Shown: piece after piece, positions 56,168 to 59,439 of the stretch
Numbering within the stretch: position 1 is the first letter of the stretch
Layout: each line of letters starts with the position of its first letter
Source: Oscillospiraceae bacterium
Lineage (GTDB): Bacteria; Bacillota_A; Clostridia; Oscillospirales; Oscillospiraceae
Assembly: GCA_015067895.1 (NCBI GenBank)
Contig: SVLP01000013.1
Coordinates: 1-59,439, forward strand
DNA: 59,439 bases
Reading direction: 5' to 3'
Made by a program: the position numbers and the translations under genes
Notes under the pieces: model-generated
The model's input: the letters and a program-made list of their open reading frames with translations, nothing else
What the model was told of the DNA's origin: nothing
Databases searched by the model: none

Positions 56168-57943
56168 TTATTTCTTTTGTGCCTCGATTTTTTCCGCCAG
56201 CTCCGTCAGGTACATCCACCGCTCCGTCTTGTATTCGAGCTGGGCTTCCAGCTCGGTCAGCTGCTCCTGGAGCTCCTGCAATTTCACGAAATCCGCGCCG
56301 CAGGCCAGCTGCTGCGCCTGATTCTCCTCGATGGCGGCCTCCAGCTTGGCGATATCCTCGTCGATGGTGGCAAACTCCCGCTCCTCCTTGTAGGAGAACT
56401 TCAGCTTCTTCTCCCGGACGCGCTCCTGGGTGGCCTTCGGCTTCTCGATTTTGACGGTCTGCTCCTCCCGCCGTTTGGCGGCCCAGTCGCTCCAGTTTCC
56501 CGTGAACATTTCCACAGGCCCGCCGCCTTTTACCTCAAAAACCGTTGTCGCCAGCTTGTCCAGCAGAAAGCGGTCGTGGGACACGGTGACGATGGGGCCG
56601 GGGAAGGACTGGAGGTAGTCCTCCAGGATGGAGAGCGTCATCACATCCAGATCGTTCGTCGGCTCGTCCAGCAGGAGGACATTGGGTGCCTCCATCAGCA
56701 CGGACAGCAGGTAGAGTCTGCGCCGCTCGCCGCCGGACAGCCGCCCAATGGGCACGGACTGCAGATCGCTGGGGAATAAGAACCGCTCCATCATCTGCTT
56801 GGCGGTGAAGGTTCCCTCAGAGGTATGCACCGTGGAGCCGATCTCGTGGATGAAGTCGTAGACCCGCTGGCTCAGGTCGAGCTCCCGGCCCTCCTGGGAG
56901 AAGTGGCCGATCCTGACGGTGGTGCCGAATTCCACCGCGCCGGAGTCGGGCTCCAGCGTGCCCGCGATCATGTGCAGCAGGGTCGATTTTCCCGCGCCGT
57001 TGGCGCCGACGATGCCGATGCGGTCGTCCCGCAGGAGGTTGTAGGAGAAATTCCCGATGATCTTTCTGCCGTCGAAGGCCTTGGAAACACCGTGGAGCTC
57101 GATGATCTTCCGGCCCAGGCGGCTCGACGCCGCGCTCAGCTGCAAGACCTCGTCGGTCTCGGGGGCATCCTGGTTCAGGAGGTCTTCGTAGCGCTGGATG
57201 CGATCCTTGGACTTGGTGGTGCGGGCCTTGCAGCCGCGCATGATCCACTCCCGCTCGGTGCGCAGGATCGCCTGCCGCTTGCGCTCGCTGGCCTCGGCCA
57301 TCTCGGCGCGCAGCTCCTTCAGCTCCAGATATTTGGAGTAATTGGCTTCATAATGGTAGAGCTTGCCCCGGCTGAGCTCCGTGATCTGGTTCACCACCCG
57401 CTCCAGGAAGTAGCGGTCGTGGGTGACCATGACGATGCCGCCCCGGAAGGCGCGCAGCCGCTCCTCCAGCCAGGCCACCATCTCGCTGTCCAGGTGGTTC
57501 GTGGGCTCGTCCAGGATCAGGATGTCCGCCGGATGCACCAGGGCGGAGACCAGAGCCACTCGCTTGCGCTGGCCGCCGGAGAGGGTGCCCACCTTCTGGT
57601 CGAAGTTGGAAAGACCCAGCTTCGTCAGCATGGACTTGGCCTCGTATTCGCTCAAGTCCCGGAACTCCCGGGGGAAATGGAGGAAGACCTGCTCCAGGAC
57701 AGTTGCATTGTCGTCCATGACGGGATTCTGGGGAAGGTAGCTGATCTGAACATTGGGATTTCTCGTGATCCGCCCCGCGTCGGGCTCCAGCACCCCCGCC
57801 AGGACTTTGAGAAAGGTGGACTTGCCCGTGCCGTTGATGCCAATGACACCGGCCTTTTTGCCCTCCTCCAGATAGAAGTTCACATCCTGCAAAAGCTGCC
57901 GGGTGCCGAAATTGATGGAAAGATGCTCTGCCGCTAATAACAT
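56168..57943 (-). CDS. ABC-F family ATPase (Uup/EttA-like)
   Basis: 591 residues, two ABC domains and no membrane part: Walker A GINGTGKST (about 35-43) and GANGAGKST (about 315-323), signatures LSGGQRKR and LSGGERRR, Walker B ILILDEPTNHLD and VLLLDEPTNDLD. The interdomain P-site tRNA-interaction linker holds ILRTEREWIMRGCKARTTKS. A C-terminal coiled coil (about 510-590) matches Uup rather than EttA. ABC-F proteins act on stalled or antibiotic-bound ribosomes. GGAGG SD before ATG 57943. A promoter-proximal terminator in its leader suggests control by attenuation. Confidence 0.93.
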   Translation of the reverse strand: MLLAAEHLSINFGTRQLLQDVNFYLEEGKKAGVIGINGTGKSTFLKVLAGVLEPDAGRITRNPNVQISYLPQNPVMDDNATVLEQVFLHFPREFRDLSEYEAKSMLTKLGLSNFDQKVGTLSGGQRKRVALVSALVHPADILILDEPTNHLDSEMVAWLEERLRAFRGGIVMVTHDRYFLERVVNQITELSRGKLYHYEANYSKYLELKELRAEMAEASERKRQAILRTEREWIMRGCKARTTKSKDRIQRYEDLLNQDAPETDEVLQLSAASSRLGRKIIELHGVSKAFDGRKIIGNFSYNLLRDDRIGIVGANGAGKSTLLHMIAGTLEPDSGAVEFGTTVRIGHFSQEGRELDLSQRVYDFIHEIGSTVHTSEGTFTAKQMMERFLFPSDLQSVPIGRLSGGERRRLYLLSVLMEAPNVLLLDEPTNDLDVMTLSILEDYLQSFPGPIVTVSHDRFLLDKLATTVFEVKGGGPVEMFTGNWSDWAAKRREEQTVKIEKPKATQERVREKKLKFSYKEEREFATIDEDIAKLEAAIEENQAQQLACGADFVKLQELQEQLTELEAQLEYKTERWMYLTELAEKIEAQKK

Positions 57944-57954
57944 GTCTGCCTCCG

Positions 57955-57983
57955 AAAAAAGGAAGGCGGCTCAAAAAGCCGCC
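57955..57983 (-). terminator. Leader terminator (attenuator) upstream of the ABC-F gene
   Basis: Minus strand: GGCGGC-TTTTTGA-GCCGCC stem, then TTCCTTTTTT, immediately followed by the CGGAGG SD. It lies about 10 nt from the predicted transcription start. Confidence 0.75.
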
Positions 57984-57996
57984 AAAATTCACTTAC

Positions 57997-58026
57997 AATA
58001 TATCATAGATTTTATACAGCTGTCAA
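57997..58026 (-). promoter_or_regulatory. Promoter of the ABC-F gene
   Basis: Minus strand TTGACA (58021-58026), 18-bp spacer, TATATT (57997-58002). Confidence 0.7.
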
Positions 58027-58101
58027 CATTCTGCGCAGCAATAATTGTGACTTCTCCGTTCTGCACAGTTTCTCTCCAACTTTCTTATGGGCTTTTCCGT
58101 C

Positions 58102-58130
58102 TTGCGCGGAGCGGTAAGCAATGCTATCAT
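58102..58130 (+). promoter_or_regulatory. Promoter ahead of the candidate structured RNA
   Basis: TTGCGC (58102-58107), 17-bp spacer, TATCAT (58125-58130). Confidence 0.5.
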
Positions 58131-58136
58131 AAGGAT

Positions 58137-58290
58137 AGAAATAGGGATGAGTCCAAGCATCCCGAACGTGTATCCTCGATCTTGAAGAAAGCGAGGTTAA
58201 CCAAAGATGGAACCCAAGAGCATTGGGAAATGACCCGGACAGCCGTTATTAGGGGTTTGATAACGAGCTGCGTCGGGTCATTTCTCGTTT
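58137..58290 (+). ncRNA. Candidate structured non-coding RNA, family unknown
   Basis: Four consecutive hairpins without a convincing ORF: GGGATG/CATCCC (58144-58163), CCTCG/CGAGG (58174-58196), CCCAA/TTGGG (58213-58227) and a long one with AAATGACCCG/CGGGTCATTT (58228-58283) containing CGTTAT/ATAACG. A promoter-like pair lies just upstream. I could not match it to a riboswitch, 6S, SRP or tmRNA consensus. Confidence 0.4.
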
Positions 58291-58314
58291 CTCCCTACGA
58301 TATGCAGCAAAAAA

Positions 58315-58346
58315 GGGCGCGTTGCAAAAAGCTTTGCAACGCGCCC
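58315..58346 (-). terminator. Perfect hairpin with minus-strand T-tract
   Basis: GGGCGCGTTGCAAA / TTTGCAACGCGCCC, 14-bp perfect stem, 4-nt loop; AAAAAA at 58309-58314 gives T6 on the minus strand. No minus-strand gene is seen upstream of it. Confidence 0.7.
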
Positions 58347-58360
58347 AAATCAATTCAATC

Positions 58361-58470
58361 GTCCCGAAGGGACACCATAACCGCCGCCCAAGCGGCGATT
58401 TCACACAGCCGCAGGCTGTATTTCACATGGCGTAAGCCATATTTCACACGCCGTCAGGCGTATTTCATTG
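58361..58470 (+). repeat. Mini-hairpin array 2 with TATTTCACA spacers
   Basis: GTCCC-GAA-GGGAC, CGCCGC-CCAA-GCGGCG, CAGCC-GCA-GGCTG, TGGC-GTAA-GCCA and CGCC-GTCA-GGCG, separated by (T)ATTTCACA and ending TATTTCATTG. Same build and orientation as the right half of the array at 44176-44329. Confidence 0.85.
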
Positions 58471-58592
58471 GAGCAGTCAAATCGACGGTACTTCTTTTAT
58501 TTATGCACGAAAGTACGATGTGGATAACCTGCCGGAATGATATAATATATATAAGAATTAGAGAGGAGCTTCTTCAGAGAGGAGGAGTGCAT

Positions 58593-58979
58593 GTGAAGAA
58601 AGTTCCTGTCAGTATCAAAAACGAACTTCTGTCCGAAGCCGTTATTCGTACTATAAAAGAATGTGGAGAATTTGTAGTTGATCGTATTTCGCCGGATTCT
58701 GCAAAAAGCATAACACAGCCATTCGATTTAATGCATGCGGATATTTTTCTAATGGAAATTTCCTATCTTCCCGGCGCAACCATGAACCAGAGATTGAACG
58801 AAATTCATAATTTGCGCAGTAGTAATCCGGAATGTAAGTTTGTAATCCTATGTGATGATACTGCAGCCCCGGAGATAGCACGCAAAGTCACGCAATTGAA
58901 AAGAGATCATGTGATAGATGCTTTCTTCTACACCTCGGTTACAGCAAATTACTTAATCTCAACGCTTGTATCGTTGTGA
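58593..58979 (+). CDS. Receiver-like domain protein with Glu at the phospho-site position
   Basis: 128 residues from GTG 58593, which has AGGAGG 7-8 nt upstream; the overlapping ATG is out of frame and hits a stop at once. The alternation HADIFLMEISYLPGATMNQ, RSSNPECKFVILCDD and KRDHVIDAFFYTS follows a CheY-like fold (beta3, beta4, beta5). The residue equivalent to the phosphorylated Asp appears to be Glu in FLMEISYLPG, and no output domain follows. TATAAT at 58541-58546 could be its -10. AT-rich codon use unlike the core genes. The AMP-binding gene starts 33 nt on. Receiver assignment is by eye and moderate. Confidence 0.65.
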   Translation: MKKVPVSIKNELLSEAVIRTIKECGEFVVDRISPDSAKSITQPFDLMHADIFLMEISYLPGATMNQRLNEIHNLRSSNPECKFVILCDDTAAPEIARKVTQLKRDHVIDAFFYTSVTANYLISTLVSL

Positions 58980-59012
58980 GAAAAAATAAACATGACGGAA
59001 AGGATAAATCAT

Positions 59013-59439
59013 ATGGTTGAAAATCTAAATGATTTACAAATGTTTGTAAAAAGAATTGAAAATGAATACAGAAACAGAGTTGCATACCGATATCTCGCGG
59101 ATGATTCGCTCATCGACAAAACATTCGCAGAATTGGCAAAAGATATACACGCTGTTGCTTCGTGGCTGGTAAAGAACGGTTACTCCGGTAAACATATTGC
59201 CATCATAGGATCAACCTCCTATCCATGGGTAACGACGTTTCTTGGCATACTGTGCAGTGCCAACGTTGTTGTCCCCGTGGACAAAATGCTTTCCTCAAAA
59301 GAGATGCTGAACATTCTGGAAATGGGTGATGTGGATACCGTATTCGTTTCGGAGGAATTTGCCCATTTGTCCGAACCTATCAAACAGAGTAATTCTCAGA
59401 TAAAAAAAGTAATTTGTTTTGCGGATGAATGCTTTGATG
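59013..59439 (+). CDS. AMP-dependent synthetase/ligase (acyl-CoA synthetase-like), N-terminal part
   Basis: Runs off the window; 142 codons are present. FAELAKDIHAVASWLVKNGY, GKHIAIIGSTSYPWVTTFLG, CSANVVVPVDKMLSSKEM and DTVFVSEEF match the A1-A2 region of the ANL superfamily (adenylate-forming acyl-CoA synthetases, NRPS adenylation domains). The P-loop and later motifs lie outside. ATG 59013 has AAAGG 9 nt upstream; an in-frame ATG at 58992 lacks an SD. Low-GC codons and the partner receiver-like gene mark the start of an accessory cluster, possibly biosynthetic. Confidence 0.85.
   Translation, partial: MVENLNDLQMFVKRIENEYRNRVAYRYLADDSLIDKTFAELAKDIHAVASWLVKNGYSGKHIAIIGSTSYPWVTTFLGILCSANVVVPVDKMLSSKEMLNILEMGDVDTVFVSEEFAHLSEPIKQSNSQIKKVICFADECFD

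Noticed and set aside
58137..58290. 6S RNA or retron msr-msd identity
   Set aside because: The ends pair only weakly and the hairpin order lacks the 6S central bubble; there is no reverse transcriptase nearby.
58519..58528. Second origin-like site at a perfect TTATCCACA match
   Set aside because: Only one box occurs there, against about twelve at 49.8-50.0 kb; a single match is expected by chance.

Overview
The window looks like chromosomal DNA of a GC-rich, endospore-forming gut Clostridium of the order Oscillospirales (Oscillospiraceae-like). This rests on spoIVB, the Firmicutes block rpmH-rnpA-yidD-yidC-jag, holB next to the PSP1/RicT gene, a tandem glycine riboswitch ahead of a split gcvPA/gcvPB system, strong SD sites and a marked preference for C-ending codons. 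The species cannot be named from sequence alone. Both ends are lower in GC and look accessory: a Y-family polymerase and a serine recombinase without its catalytic domain on the left, and a receiver-like protein plus an AMP-binding enzyme on the right.

Layout. 1-2.5 kb: dinB fragment, truncated recombinase, spoIVB. 2.6-9.2 kb: aminotransferase, VOC protein, lipoprotein, an XRE regulator divergent from a membrane Ser/Thr kinase over a palindromic operator, rsmG and a DUF3810 metalloprotease-like protein. 9.5-18 kb: CCA-adding enzyme, PlsC, two membrane proteins, an XRE regulator divergent from a small ORF, Nudix and lipid kinase genes, a MATE exporter. 18.3-25.8 kb: one leftward glycine/one-carbon operon (riboswitch, metV, metF, gcvT, gcvH, gcvPA, gcvPB, lplA). 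26-35 kb: M3 peptidase lipoprotein, phosphoglucomutase, holB-ricT, pseudouridine catabolism (psuK, psuG). 35.4-38.7 kb: rpmH-to-jag block, leftward. 39-44.5 kb: a 1329-residue double nucleotidase, DAHP synthase, tRNA-Ser(CGA). 44.5-48.4 kb: hydrolase, sdpRI, SDR dehydrogenase. 48.7-51.7 kb: two lipoproteins flanking an intergenic cluster of about a dozen DnaA-box-like sites. 52-55.8 kb: hydroxyacid operon (Ldh-family dehydrogenase, LarA-family racemase, malic enzyme). 56-59.4 kb: ABC-F protein with a leader terminator, a possible structured RNA, a mini-hairpin array and the accessory genes.

How the parts work together. The glycine operon would cleave glycine to methylene-THF, reduce that to methyl-THF (MetF/MetV), and supply lipoate to GcvH through LplA, all gated by glycine. 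The ldh-larA-mae operon would interconvert and oxidise a 2-hydroxyacid such as malate or lactate to pyruvate. The rpmH block couples RNase P, L34 and membrane insertion. Transcription is mostly leftward left of about 38.6 kb and mostly rightward to its right, which together with the DnaA-box cluster at 49.8-50.0 kb suggests that the replication origin lies in this window, although dnaA is not here.

Intergenic DNA is full of structured repeats: large palindromic elements (families A and B, some nested inside outer GGGCGG arms), nine short GGGAACGGC palindromes (family C), one 162-bp terminal-inverted-repeat element, at least nine short arrays with a strict 7-nt period, and two arrays of tiny hairpins with conserved A/T-rich spacers. 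The last two classes are the most unusual observations.
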